Assembly (NCBI GenBank): GCA_029204225.1
Contig: CM055106.1
Coordinates: 8,854,274-8,918,273, forward strand
Length of the DNA stretch: 64,000 bases
Direction: 5' to 3'
DNA from: Diphasiastrum complanatum
Taxonomy: Eukaryota > Streptophyta > Lycopodiopsida > Lycopodiales > Lycopodiaceae
The position numbers and the translations under genes were made by a program. This document shows positions 1 to 12,589 of this stretch, one piece after another (position 1 is the first letter of the stretch; each line of letters begins with the position of its first letter). Below the pieces are notes generated by a model that saw only the letters and a list, made by a program, of their open reading frames with translations, searched no databases and had not been told where the DNA came from.

Positions 1-1110
1 TCCAGAAGTGGATTTATGATGGTCTACATCTCCTGCCCAACTTGCATCTGTGAAACGACTACGTAAATTGAGTTTGTCGTTGTTGATTGTTCCATAACAA
101 ATGCAAAAGTCCATAGTAGCTCGAAGATATCTCATGACTCTGATAAGAACCTTCCAATGTGTCAGGGTTGGTCATATACTGACTTAGGGAACTGACTGCA
201 AAAGCTATGTCTGGCTTGGTACATATCATTGCGTACATAAGAGATCTTATTATCAAATGATAAGGATACGCGTGCATGTGCTCCTTCTCTTCGATTGTTC
301 GGAGACACTAGTCCTTCGACAATTGAGACCTGGTTCCATTGGTGAGAGAGCTAACTTGCAACTAACCAGATTATATCTGACTAACATGTTGTATATGACC
401 TATGCTGAGTAATGTAAATCAACCTTCAATTTCTGTCTCTGTGGATTTGAATACCAAGGCATAAATGAGCTTCGCCCATATCGGTCATGTTGAATTTAGA
501 AGATAGCATAGTCTTGTCTTCTTTTATCAAATCGATATTGTTGCTGAAGAGCAATGTGTCATCCACATACAAAGTGATAATGATAAAAGACTGCCACACT
601 ATCTTGAAGTAAACATTCGAATCTGAAGAGCTAGGTGTGTAGCCGTGATCAATAAGAAAAGTATTGATCCTTTGAAACCATGCTCGAGCAAATCGCTTCA
701 AGCCATAAAGTGCCTTATGAAGTTTACACACATGATTGTGTTTACCCTCGATAATATAACCTTCGGCCTGCACCATGTAAATATCTTCTTCGATAGCTCC
801 ATTGAGATATGTTGTCTGTACATCCATTTGATGTATTTCCAAATCTGCTGCAGCAGCAAATGATAATAAAAGTCGAATAGAATAATGCTTGACTACTAGA
901 CTGACGGTCTCAGTATAGTCGACGTTGTATACCTGAGAAAATCCTCTGGCGACAAGTCGGGCCTTTCTTCTATCGATGCTTCCGTCTAGTTTGTACTTGA
1001 CCTTGAAAATCCATTTGCAATCAACTACGTTTCTACTAGCAAGTAATTCAACAATTGTCCATGTCTGGTTCTTGATAAGAGATGAATACTCTTCATCCGT
1101 ATACCTGATA
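1..1110 (-). pseudogene. copia A reverse transcriptase / RNase H
   Basis: Reverse transcriptase of copia element A. The fingers region starts near 1100. QMDVQTTYLNG and the active-site box YVDD (about 553-571) lie in one open frame at 426-842, followed by MGEAHLCLGIQ. The frame shifts near 420, and the thumb/RNase H portion (RSLMYAMICTKPDIAFAVSSLS) occupies 59-277. The C-terminal RNase H end is cut by the window edge. Confidence 0.92.
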
Positions 1111-1139
1111 GGTGGTCTGCTAATGATCTTCTAGTTGAT

Positions 1140-2640
1140 AGAGAAAGCTGGTCATTTTCATCATACGATAGTTGCTGAGTTGCAACATCATTATTTTTGG
1201 ATTCGTCGTTGACATGTTGTTCATCAAAAGTAGATGAGCTTGGACCTTCAATGGGAATAGTCGACTGAGGAACTGGAAAGTTCGATATGTCGGACGAGTC
1301 AGACAAGTCGGCTACATGAACTTTGCTTTTCCCTTGAGGTCGATAAATTGATCTTCGATGAAGATGACATCCCGCGGCTAGTAAATATCTTCGAATCGAT
1401 GGGATCGAACAACTTGTAGACTTGATTCGAAGTAGTCTAGCTGATGAAAATACATTTGATGCTTTGAAAGTCGAGCTTCTTCCTGAGATCATGAGGAATC
1501 TGTGCATAAGTAGTACATCCAAAAACTTTTAAGTTCGATAAAGAAGGTTTGGTACATGTCCAAACTTCGAATGGTGTAACTGAGAGACCTTTAGTAGGAT
1601 AGTTTGTTGTTGAAATAGCTTCAGCCCAGAAGGACTTCGGAAGTGTCGCATGTAATAACATGCACTTTGCCGATTCGACTACGGTTCTGTTCTTTTTCTC
1701 AGCAAGACCATTTGACTGAGGCGAATAGGAGATAATGTATTGTTGCTCAATGTCGTTGTTAAGGTAGTACTCCTTGAATTTGGTGGAGATGTATCAGTGC
1801 TTTGATTCGTATCCCAGTCTGATTTTTTGCATGCTCTTTGAATTGTCTGAACTTGATGAAAACTTCTGATTTATGTTTAATGAAGTAAATAGCTGTTCTT
1901 CGAGAGAATTCGTCAATAAAGGTAATGAAATACTTTGCATCTAACAATGATGGAGTTTGCATAGCTCCACATAAATCTGAATGAACAACATCTAATAGAC
2001 CTTTTGTTGCATGCCTATGACTCAATCTAAAAGGAATCCTAGTCTGCTTTTCAAGGATGCAGACATGGAGATAGACTTTACCAGAAGGATAGTTGAGATC
2101 AACTGCTAGGGATTGTCTTGACATGTTCGATACAAATGCATAGTTCAAGTGTCCTAAGCGATGATGCCATAGTAATGCTTTATTGACAAGAACAAAGGTT
2201 TTCAAGGCTTAACTATAATCAAAATAACAATGTGCCAATCTATATAAGTATCCATGCCTCTTGCCGAGTGCAAGGATCTTATTACTCCTATCAATAATTC
2301 TACATTGATCAGACTCAAACTCCACCTTATGACCTAAATCTGTAATTCTACTTACTGATAACAGATTTGTAGAGAGTTTAGGAACATACAAGACCTTTGA
2401 CGGTAGTTTGAATTGATCATGTTGGAATCTTAATCTTATAGTACCTTCACCTTCGATAGTGTGAGTGCTATTGTCACCAAGATGAACATATTTCTGTGTG
2501 TTGTAAGGCATATAGGAAAGAAAAATCTCACGATGATTGGTCATATATTGAGTAGCTCCCGAATCCAAAAACCACAAATCATCTGAATTTGTGTATTTGT
2601 CTTTGACCATAAAAACGTCTTCGTCCATTTTGACTTTAGG
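1140..2640 (-). pseudogene. copia A protease and integrase remnants
   Basis: The aspartic protease motif WFLDSGATQYMT lies near 2535-2573 and keeps the catalytic DSG. The pre-integrase motif LWHHRLGHLN follows at about 2150. The integrase core begins with HSDLCGAMQTP (first catalytic Asp) near 1975. The catalytic Glu region (AEKKNR) and FWAEA are near 1620-1710. Between them, around 1760-1800, the frame is lost where the second Asp should be. The hinge to RT (about 1140-1440) is out of frame with the core. Enzymatically dead as it stands. Confidence 0.88.
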
Positions 2641-2689
2641 AGGTGCTGTAATTGTATTTGCTTGTTGATCAGGTTGCTTGGCTGCATTC

Positions 2690-3470
2690 TTCACTTTGAG
2701 AATTCGGCAATCTTGGATCTCATGGTTATTGCACTTGCAATACATGCAAAACATCTTCTTCTTCGACAAATTTGGATTTGATGATTGTTCTTGACTTTGA
2801 ATTTGTTTCTGATTCGACGTAGTTGCTTGGAGCTTTTGCTTTTGTCATTTCGAGCCCTTGTTGACATATAGGGCATGAGACGAAGAGGTAGACGGAGTGT
2901 CTTGACTTCTTCGATTATCTTCTTGCAGCAACATAGTGATAACTCTGATAAGAGTCAAATTTGAGTGTGTCATGATGATCATCACCCAATTCTCATATGT
3001 AGAGGGCGAGCTTGAAAGCAATGTCATGATTGCGTCTTGATTGTCTATGACTAATCCGACAACAACCATCTATTGCAAGAGATTCTTAAACTGGTTAATA
3101 TAATTCTGGAGAGAATCATTATTTGACATCTTGAGTGTGAAGAACTTCCTTCGAAGATGTAACTTGGTAGTTACGTCTCTCACATCATATAGTGAGCTCA
3201 GGATGTCCCAAACTTTTTTCGAAGTTTTGGCTTCAGCTATGTGGCCAATCTGAGTATCTGATATACTGAGGATAATAAGCGCGAAAGCTTTACCCTCCTT
3301 CGACTTCCATTTCGAGTCATTTGTGTCATCTTTAGGCTTCACTTCGATACTTGTAACAACATCCCACAACTCGTTGGCGATTAGCAAGGTCTTCATCTTA
3401 AACTTCCATAAATGATAATTGGATCCATCAGCTTGTCTGCGATAAGACCGACTTTACTTTGAGAATCCAT
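2690..3470 (-). pseudogene. copia A gag (UBN2-type) with CCHC knuckle
   Basis: Gag is the particle protein of the retrotransposon. The probable start is the ATG at 3470-3468, followed by a one-base frame slip before the long frame at 3396. The capsid-like part carries ISDTQIGHIAEA and the LRRKFFTLKM helix typical of plant copia UBN2 gag. A complete zinc knuckle (C-x2-C-x4-H-x4-C, CMYCKCNNHEIQDC) lies at 2707-2748. The frame is interrupted near 3070 and 2845, so no intact gag can be made. Confidence 0.88.
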
Positions 3471-3651
3471 CTAGAACTTTAGACTGTCGATAATTCGATT
3501 GTCGTTAAGAGAAAGATACAGTGCTGTGAAAATCAATTCTCTGATACCGAAACAAATTGATTCGAATTGAAGAATAATTTGATATCATGAAAGATATTGA
3601 GTATAAGAGCTTGCGCTCTGATATAGTATTAGGCCTTAAAGAAGGATCAAT

Positions 3652-3663
3652 GCTCTGATACCA
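3652..3663 (-). other. primer binding site, initiator tRNA-Met
   Basis: On the minus strand this reads TGGTATCAGAGC, the standard plant copia primer site complementary to the 3' end of initiator tRNA-Met. It lies three bases from the end of the LTR (CA at 3667-3668 on the minus strand) and fixes element orientation. Confidence 0.9.
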
Positions 3664-3666
3664 TAT

Positions 3667-4557
3667 TGAAAGAGCTGTATAAAAGATAGGTCAAATAAGA
3701 TTCCAATAAAAAGAATTCGAATGACAAGAAATAAAATTTATCGTGCGCAGTGAAATCAACTATCTTCCTCTTTCTTCATATATGACTACGCCTATCAATT
3801 TCGAACAAAACAATAGTGATTGAAATCACATTCGATCTTATAATAAGTAACTTTGAAATCATTAGTACTATAGTGATTACGTAGCCAAACATTTAAAACA
3901 TTGAATTATCAGACAAATAATCAGTCGCGAAGAATTATAGAAACGCATACATTATGAGACAAAGCTGAATGCAATAAGAAGATAGTATTGATTCAGTATA
4001 AAAGCGAAACATATGTAAATGAGTACAACAAGTTGCGGATCAAAGTCGCATACTCTAAGCTATCTCTGAGTGGCTAAAATATAAGTCTGAATTAAGCGCA
4101 ACTATTGATAAGCAGTAAGTGCAATAGCAATCTCTAATTAACTCTAAAAAATTGAGCTAGAATGCTCAAGAGTGTTCAAGCTCGCAGGCTTAAAAAATTT
4201 ATATATATAAATTGTATACATTAGAGAAAGCTAACTATTCAATACTTGATCTGAGAATAAGATGTTGAAATATGAACAATCATTCAAGTGGCGATATGCT
4301 GGCATCCATCCAGTTAGGACTTCTCATAAACTACTTGTGGATGGATTAATGCAAGTCGATGGCTTTGGTCGTAAACAGTCTATCTGCAGAAATGAACGTA
4401 AACTGTCATAGGCGAAAAATGCAAAAAACGCGACAATCTTTCCTAAATTCATTTCCTTAACTTTTAGGGCATCTGGAATTTTGCAAAAAATGCGACAACA
4501 AAAGTTGGATGAAGATTAAAATGTCGATTAGTCGATTAGTAGGAGAATAATCCAACG
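3667..4557 (-). repeat. 5' LTR of copia A (891 bp)
   Basis: Its inner end is set by the adjacent primer site. Its outer end is set by match to the LTR start at 21108 (TGTTGGATTATTCTCC on that element; here the second base of the TG has mutated). Internal blocks such as CTTGAGCATTCTAGC and GATAGGCGTAGTC are shared with the LTR at 21108-22110. Part of the sequence next to the primer site is missing or altered in the other copy. Confidence 0.85.
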
Positions 4558-5990
<1,433 letters not shown>

Positions 5991-6120
5991 GCGAACATGA
6001 AAGTCAAAGGAGACAAAGACGAACGATTCGCGAACACCAAAGTCAAAGGAGACGAAGACGAACGATTTGCGAACACCAAAGTCAAAGGAGACAAAGACGA
6101 ATGGTTTGCGAACATGAAAG
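5991..6120. repeat. 39-bp minisatellite, 3.3 copies
   Basis: Units start at 5991, 6030 and 6069, with a 13-base partial unit at 6108. The unit begins GCGAACATGAAAGTCAAAGG; copies differ at a few positions. Because 39 is a multiple of three, long frames stay open on both strands (for example 5913-6218, +, a 13-residue charged peptide repeated). I cannot say whether the frame is expressed; no start context or homology supports it. Confidence 0.92.
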
Positions 6121-8029
6121 ATCCACGAACGAGATTCCTTTGCGGTCCAGTACGAGAGAAAGGCATACGAGCAAAACGAAACCCGTTTTGTCCTCACGCT
6201 CCAAAGAGTACTAGCTAAGATCGTGCAAGTACCTAGAAGTACAGATATCTGATCTGATGGTATGACGTCAGCAAATACATTTTAGGTCGTGGCTAATCTA
6301 CCACTCTTGTAATTCCCTGATTAGTTGTAGATGTTTAATCACACTAATCTTAGATTCACATAGAGCAACCATACTTACTGGATGATACTTGACATATAGA
6401 TCAATAGAATACACATATAGTGTAATGTAATAGTCTGATGCTAGTAAGCAATCAGGACAAAAAATACATAATACTTGTCCGCCTACGTGCGAAGACAATT
6501 CTGTCTAGGATTAAATGATCCAACTGTCCGCTAGTAAAGCGAGACGATTACTCGTGAGAGAACCCCGTTTCTCTCACGCCAATGCACTGCGTGGATATGC
6601 ACGTAGTGCTTAAAGAATCAGAGAAAAGAAATCAATAGATGATATTGTAGCCTTCACGCACATATCAATTTGTGTTGTGTTTGATCTCGAATGCAAATGT
6701 TTCTGTTGTTAATCGCGTGTTTGAGTTTTTTCTTGTTTATTTTGAATTTCGCACTTTTGGTTGAAACTATGTTGAATGTTGTATTAATTTTATCAATGTA
6801 GATCAATAGTGACTGACTACACTCTGGAGGACTGTAGGAGTGATTCAGCTGGCAGTGTCCAGTGATCGCATCCGAACTCCATCCGAGACGAAGAGAGTCG
6901 TGCTTGATTCTCCTTCGCAAAAGTTTCGCGAATCCGACGAATTCATCAGTCATCATTCTTGATTCATTTACTTCATGTCCAAACTATAGGAAGAATACAT
7001 GTCTTTCTATAATTGCTAAACAAGTTTGTTTAAAATAATGCAAACCGGTTCTACAGTTGTATGGATAATGACCTACTACTCACTTTGTGATTTGTAGTTT
7101 ACTTACCACTAAACATATTTGTCTTCACAAATGCTATGCACATCTCTTAATGATTTAGTAGCATTTGAACATTAAATGATCATCTACGTTCTGTGATGAT
7201 GTAGCATCAATTGTTACTACGGCCTTCTACTACACTCATTTAGACTCGAATTCAAACCATACATTGCTTAGTCTCTACACAAGTACATCATTCGGTAGAA
7301 CATATTAGAATGGCTTGACTTAAACCCTTTTTGAAACATTCTATTGGCAAAGAAACATTCTATTGGCAAAGAACATACTAAGGCAAAGTTTGATTCTTAA
7401 GAAAGATGGATAGACATTATGTGATTAAGACCTTATGTATGGTTGTGTTCTAAGGAAAACAAACTACTCGTGGGAATAGCACGACATCCTCTCAAAAATA
7501 CGTTCTACAATCATCCAGGTATGACTTCTCTCAACGAATTTTAGGTCATATATAAACCACATACATCATGGACACGGTTATGTTGCAGGTTCTAAATGAC
7601 AGACACGTAGGAAGTGGTCCTTCCGCTCTATTTACATATCTAACTTTCATTGGGTTTTTTTGTTTCATATATAACGACATTCAAACTTAAAAACCTTACA
7701 CTTTTACAAACCGGCTTAGCAAGTCTTTCTTATTGTTCTTAAAGTAGTCCATACCTTTATCCAAAAATAGGGTTTCCAAAATAATGTTCCTAGACAAAAT
7801 GGATATATGCGTAAGATACAAACTTTTTACACAAGGATTAGAACAGCACAGATTTGCCCTAATGCTTGGTAAAAATCTTAGAAATCCCTTATAAACAATT
7901 AACCAAACCTATCCATAACAAAGTCCTATATGCCATTGGTTGAATCTAACGTTATGAATAGTTATGGATTTGTTCAGAATCACATAGTGATATGAAATCA
8001 ATTGTTGCATATGCAGAACAAGTTTAAGA
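6121..8029. other. unassigned AT-rich DNA
   Basis: No credible gene. Short frames at 6298-6498 and 6654-6956 (both -) lack recognisable domains. Around 6900-6940 there is a TTCGCGAA motif that also appears in the LTR at 10243-11109, hinting at an old LTR fragment, but ends cannot be placed. Confidence 0.45.
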
Positions 8030-8573
8030 ATTAGCATGGCACGGAATTGCCCTATTACCTACGTATTCGCAACATTCAACCATGGCAGTATGTAATGCTA
8101 CCCACCTAGGTGTCACATTAAGATTCTGGTGAGATACGACTGGAGAGCATGCATATGCTTAGAAGTATGGACAATAGTGCATGACTCGCCTTTCTTAATA
8201 AGGCTCACATGGGTTAGAACGAGGATTTGCCCTAACACCAGCACACATGTCCACACCAGGTCTTTTAGCTAGTTAATATACACACAATTAAAACTTTTCG
8301 TACTTTCTCTTAATACAATATGAAATGATATAGACCAATTGCCCACAAACTGATCAACATGGCACAAGCCCTGCTACGGTACTATTAGGGTTTGGCCTAT
8401 CGCTAATAAACCTTCTACTATTTGGAAAGACATGACTATGATTTATAAATGCTATTTATGATGTTAAGTGGTATAGCTTCTTTTGGACATGGATAACAAC
8501 TGACACTCAACTATGACACTTGTCTTCCCCACTATACTAACTCGTGCGGTTTTGTGTTGCATAATGCTGGTAG
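8030..8573 (+). repeat. dispersed repeat, copy 1 (inverted to 15100-15530)
   Basis: Reading 15530 down to about 15080 on the minus strand reproduces this block in the same order: TTAGCATGG..TTGCCCTA, GACCAAT..ACTGATCA, TTTGGCCTAT, ACTATGATTT, CATGGATAACAAC, and TTTTGTGTTG. The copies are diverged and one lacks about 90 bp. No protein is encoded. Homology stops where an LTR starts at 8575, so that LTR probably inserted next to or into it. Class unknown. Confidence 0.7.
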
Positions 8574-8574
8574 G

Positions 8575-9443
8575 TGTTGGATTTATTCCTATACTCTCCT
8601 AAATCCCATGTTAATCTAATTCCATTCATGTTGCTACAATTTTACATGCATTGTCGCACAGTCTGCAGAAATACTCTATTATCAAAGATAGACAAGAGAA
8701 TGGCAGTCCGATTTGTCAAAGTCACCTGACTTGTCAGCAACAACCCACTCAACTCGGAGTCGTCGAAGTCTTCTCACACCCACTTCTTGTATTGTGCAAC
8801 TACTTGGACAATGACAGCAGCAGCCACGATCTACTCCAGACGGCGCAACGGCTCCATGCAATCTTCTTGTACATACATTTGCACAAATGTAGATAATTGT
8901 AATCAATTAAGATATATTGTATGCCAATGTAAGCTGATTGATGCCAGACGAGATAGATTGATTCCATATACGCTCAAGTGCACATAGACGATGAGATGAC
9001 AGCTTATCAGAGACAAACATAGTAGATGCTTCCAAGCATTGATTATTTTCTTTCAAACTGATTATCAGAATAAGCTCATACTTGTTACATATCGTAGTTA
9101 GTGTTGTGAGCACGCAGTTTCTCCCGCTATTATTTCATATTCACCAGCATCATCTGACTTGTATTTCTACACATTGAATCTGAATAAATTATTGTCTGGT
9201 TTTGCGTTTGGATCTTGTCAGTGTTGCATGCTTTCCACTTTTCGTCTGACCCTCTAATTGTTTTGTTTGATTGTTCGCTCTTCCTCTTCCGCATAATCAC
9301 AATTAAGCTCTATTTTGTGTTCACCTACTATTGTAATAGTGCACGCACTGGGGGAATCAGACGACCACTGCCTTAGTGCACTAGTAGGATCGTTCTGATC
9401 CAATTGTTCAATCCAATTCATGGACTCTTCCATTTCTCCGACA
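8575..9443 (+). repeat. probable 5' LTR of copia B (869 bp)
   Basis: Begins TGTTGGATTTATTCC, like the LTRs at 3667-4557 and 21108. Ends ...CTCCGACA directly before a degenerate primer site at 9444. Its length agrees with the related LTRs (867-891 bp). Both ends are inferred from one copy only; short frames inside (8651-8896, 8907-9113) are not genes. Confidence 0.65.
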
Positions 9444-9455
9444 TGGTATTAGGGC
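9444..9455 (+). other. degenerate initiator-Met primer site
   Basis: TGGTATTAGGGC differs from the canonical TGGTATCAGAGC at two positions and abuts the CA end of the putative LTR. Gag follows 146 bases later. Confidence 0.6.
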
Positions 9456-9600
9456 TATTATTGTTATATCCTGATAAGCTTCCCATAGAACCTGGTTATA
9501 TCGTTTGATGGAACAATTGTTTTCTTGTTCTATAAAATTGCATTAGATTTTCACTCTTAATTCACTGATAGTTATCACTATCACTTAGACTAACATCCAC

Positions 9601-10242
9601 ATGGATACCCAAGGGAAAGCCAGTCCCATCATGGACAAGATTGATGGATCCAACTACCACCTGTGGAAATTGAAGATGAAAACTGTGCTAATGGCTAAGG
9701 ACATGTATGATGTTGTCACAAGTGCAGAGACGAGGCCCGACACTTGACCCGACAGAAGTTGAAGGATAGAAAAGCTTTCGTGTTGATCATCCTCAACATC
9801 TCAGACACACAAATTGGCCATGTTTTTGAAGCTCATACCTCCAAGGAAGTCTGGGATATCTTGAGCACCATGTATGAGTGCATGACACGTAGCTTCCAAG
9901 ATACATCTCAGGAGAAAATTATTCTCTCTCAAGATTACAAATGATGATTCACTACAGAATCACATTAACCAGAGCGAGAACCTACTATATTAAACGATTG
10001 TTGTCGGATCTGTCATAGATGATCAAGAAGCAGTAATGACACTGCTTTCAAGCTTAGCAATATCGTATGATAATTGGGTGATGATGATCACCACACACCC
10101 AGAGTTGACTTTATCACGAGTCATTACGATGTTGTTGCAAGAAAAGACAAGAAGGAACGAACCTTTAGTTCCTCTACTATCGACTCTCACGCCTTGTACA
10201 CCAACAAGAATTCAAACAAGCAGAAAAAGAGAGGCTCAAAGC
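9601..10242 (+). pseudogene. copia B gag remnant
   Basis: Starts with ATG at 9601 and the typical gag N-terminus (DKIDGSNYHLWKLKMK). A stop follows near 9745, then the UBN2-like part ISDTQIGHVFEAHTSKEVWD in another frame, and MTLLSSLAISYDNWV at 10036. The sequence is collinear with copia A gag but broken by stops and frame slips. It ends abruptly at an LTR at 10243, before the zinc knuckle; protease and most of pol are missing. Confidence 0.85.
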
Positions 10243-11109
10243 TGTTGGAGTTTAATCTTACTCCTACTCATCCTAACCCCCCCTCCCTTTTCCTTCTATG
10301 TAAATCACTCTCTCAAGAAGTCTTCATAAATGAACTATTTTTTCGGACAGTTCGCATTTTTCGGAAAAAGACAAAAAACCCAACAAAGACTTCTACTTCA
10401 CGCGAAATTGTCGCAAAATCTTCTGGATTCTTCTTCAAGCTCACTTGTCGTGAACAGTTTGCGAAATATTCTGAATTTTCTTCTTCAAACTCAAAGTTGT
10501 CATATGTCGTGAACAATTCGTGAAAGAGAAAATGTCATGAAGAGACAAGTGTCGCGAACAATTCGCGAAACACGAATCTGAGACGAAGAGATGCATTGTC
10601 GTGAAAAATTGGACAAAAAAAAATTATTCGACCATGGAAACAAAACGTATATAAATATCAACCGTCTAAACGGTTAGATATCTACTGTTACAGCATTAAA
10701 AGACCAAAAGACCTGTAAATAAAAGGCCAAAAGACCTGTCTTGTAACAATATAAATACATGCGCACTACTCATTGTAACCAACTCTCATACACTCAAACT
10801 GAAGAGATTCTCAGATTAACTCAATCAGAGACACAACAACGAGATAAGACAGCAAGAGATGTATATTCATGATTCAGATTCATAGTTATAAAAATTCGTT
10901 TTTGATCAGTAGTTTCTTATTGTCTTAAGTTGTCTCTTAATTCCGCATATTATTTTTGCACGCATATTCAATCAGAGAAAGTACTGTTGTATTAGTACAT
11001 AGATCAGATACAAACCCGATTGAAGACACTGATATTAGTTTGATTTATTCAAACTTTCATCATGTTCTCTGTGGAAGAATAATTACTATTATTCCTACAA
11101 TACCCAACA
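10243..11109 (+). repeat. LTR C (867 bp) inside copia B
   Basis: Starts TGTTGGAGTTTAATC and ends ATACCCAACA, so TGTTGG/CCAACA terminal inverted repeats are present. A TATA-like TATAAATA lies near 10749 on the + strand. The stretch 10380-10610 is rich in TCGCGAA/TCGTGAA words. It separates copia gag (left) from an integrase-hinge fragment (right). I see no 5-bp target duplication (AAAGC left, AATTT right), so it is better read as a recombination remnant than a clean solo LTR. Confidence 0.75.
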
Positions 11110-11172
11110 AATTTCATTCAACAAGGATGTAGTCTTTATCAAGAATCAGGTCATCGACTTCAAAGGCAAAGG
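11110..11172 (+). pseudogene. copia integrase-RT hinge fragment
   Basis: A 63-base piece encodes DVVFIKNQVIDFKGKGK, matching the post-integrase hinge of element A2 (VIFIEDQFIDLKRKGK at about 19210-19255). It joins directly to a minus-strand copia at 11173. Confidence 0.6.
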
Positions 11173-12460
11173 TAAGTAGGTAACTCCACCAATATCCATG
11201 TTCCATTCTTCATAAGAGCTTGATACTCAAGATCCATTGCTTGGATCCACTCCTCTTTGGTCCTTACTTCATCTACACATGTAGGTTCATCAAAAGAGAT
11301 TAGGAAAGTAACATAATTTTCAAAAACTACTTGCTGACCCTTTATGTCAACCTTGAAGGCATTTGTCTTTCCCTTGATGTTCTCCTTGGCTTTTGACTAG
11401 ATGATGGTCCTTCATCATCACCATCCAAAGTAGCATCCTTTACATCAACATCAAGAATGTTAGATCCATCAACATCACCATTAATAATGCTTGAAAATAC
11501 TTTTGGAATGTTCCCCTCATCAAAAATTACATCTCTACCAACAATCACTTTGTTAGTAGAAGGAATGTAAACCTTGTAGGCTTTATTCACCTCACTATAT
11601 CCAACAAAAATACATTTCCTTGAAGATGGGTCCTCCTTGGTCCTATCATCAAGAGTAATGTTGACATAGCATGTGCATCCAAAAGTTCTAAGAAAGTTGA
11701 CACTCGACCTCCTCTTGAATAGCATATTCAAAAGGTGTCCTTCCATCCAAAATAGCACTCGGCCACCTATTGCACAAGAAATTGGCACACAACAATGCTT
11801 GATCCCAAAATGGCTTATCAAGTTTAGCACTTAACCTCATGGCTTTGGCACTTTCACATAAAGTTCTATTCTTTCTTTCCACCAGTCAATTTTGTTGTGG
11901 GGGGTCCCTCTTGATCCCAAGCTCATCACAAAAGGCCTTGAACTTGGTAGATATGTACTGTCCATTTGTCACTCCTTAAGCACTTGATCCTTGTGAAAAA
12001 TTGGTTCTCCCTTGCATTATTGAACTTAACAAAGACATCATACACTTCATCTTTGCTCTTTAGTAGATAGATCCAACAAAATCTACTAAAATCATCAACT
12101 AAAGTTACATACATCTTAGCCCCACTATTGCTAATTATAGTAATTCCATGAATATCTGAATGTACAACTTGAAAAGGCTTTGTAAATTTAGATGTAGATC
12201 TAGTATAAGGTAGTCTATGTGACTTTGACAAAGCACAAGACTCACAAACATGATTGATACTACTTAAGGAACTTGGAAGACCAATCACAAACTTCTTTCT
12301 AGCCATTACCTCCAATGACTTGAAGTTGAAGTGTCTCATCTTTTTATGTCAAACCTCTTGAATAGGTATCTAGCTTGAACAACTTCCCTTGTCTTTTACC
12401 TTTTGCAATCAAGATATCCTTCCTTTTGATCATACAAGCGTCTTCTAACTCTTAATCAGG
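11173..12460 (-). pseudogene. copia D integrase fragment (different family)
   Basis: Read leftward: pre-integrase (about 12300), CESCALSKSHRLPY, first catalytic Asp in HSDIHG, DDFSRFCWIYLLKSKDEVY, second Asp in LRSDKW, catalytic Glu in MERKNRTL (11880), then GCTCYVN, KCIFVGYSE, GRDVIFDE and the hinge, ending in the first residues of RT (TWILVELP) near 11180. The DDE set is present but frames break near 11930 and 11690. Its proteins are clearly unlike those of the copia A family. RT and RNase H are missing. Confidence 0.87.
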
Positions 12461-12589
12461 CCAATTTTGGTCCTGGTCTTCTAATGTTTCTAATTCTACC
12501 TGTATTTGAGCTATCATATCAGTATTAGTTTTAGATGATCGTGGTTCATCCTCTTTAGGTGGGTTTACAAAACGTGGCTTACGTCATGT

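Larger units (their letters stand above)
1..4557 (-). mobile_element. Ty1/copia retrotransposon A, cut by window edge
   Basis: This is a degenerate copia element read leftward. From its 5' end it has an LTR (3667-4557), an initiator-Met primer site (3652-3663), gag, protease, integrase, reverse transcriptase and RNase H; the 3' LTR lies beyond base 1. The order gag-PR-IN-RT-RH is that of Ty1/copia (Pseudoviridae-type) elements. Coding is broken by several frameshifts and stops, so it is not autonomous. Elements at 16126-17204, 17205-22110 and 22115-22685 belong to the same family by protein and LTR similarity. Confidence 0.93.

Noticed and set aside
10330-10620. Regular TCGCGAA/TCGTGAA spacing resembling a CRISPR-like or operator array
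   Set aside because: Spacing is irregular, units are degenerate, and the stretch lies inside an LTR; CRISPR arrays are not expected in a plant nuclear genome.
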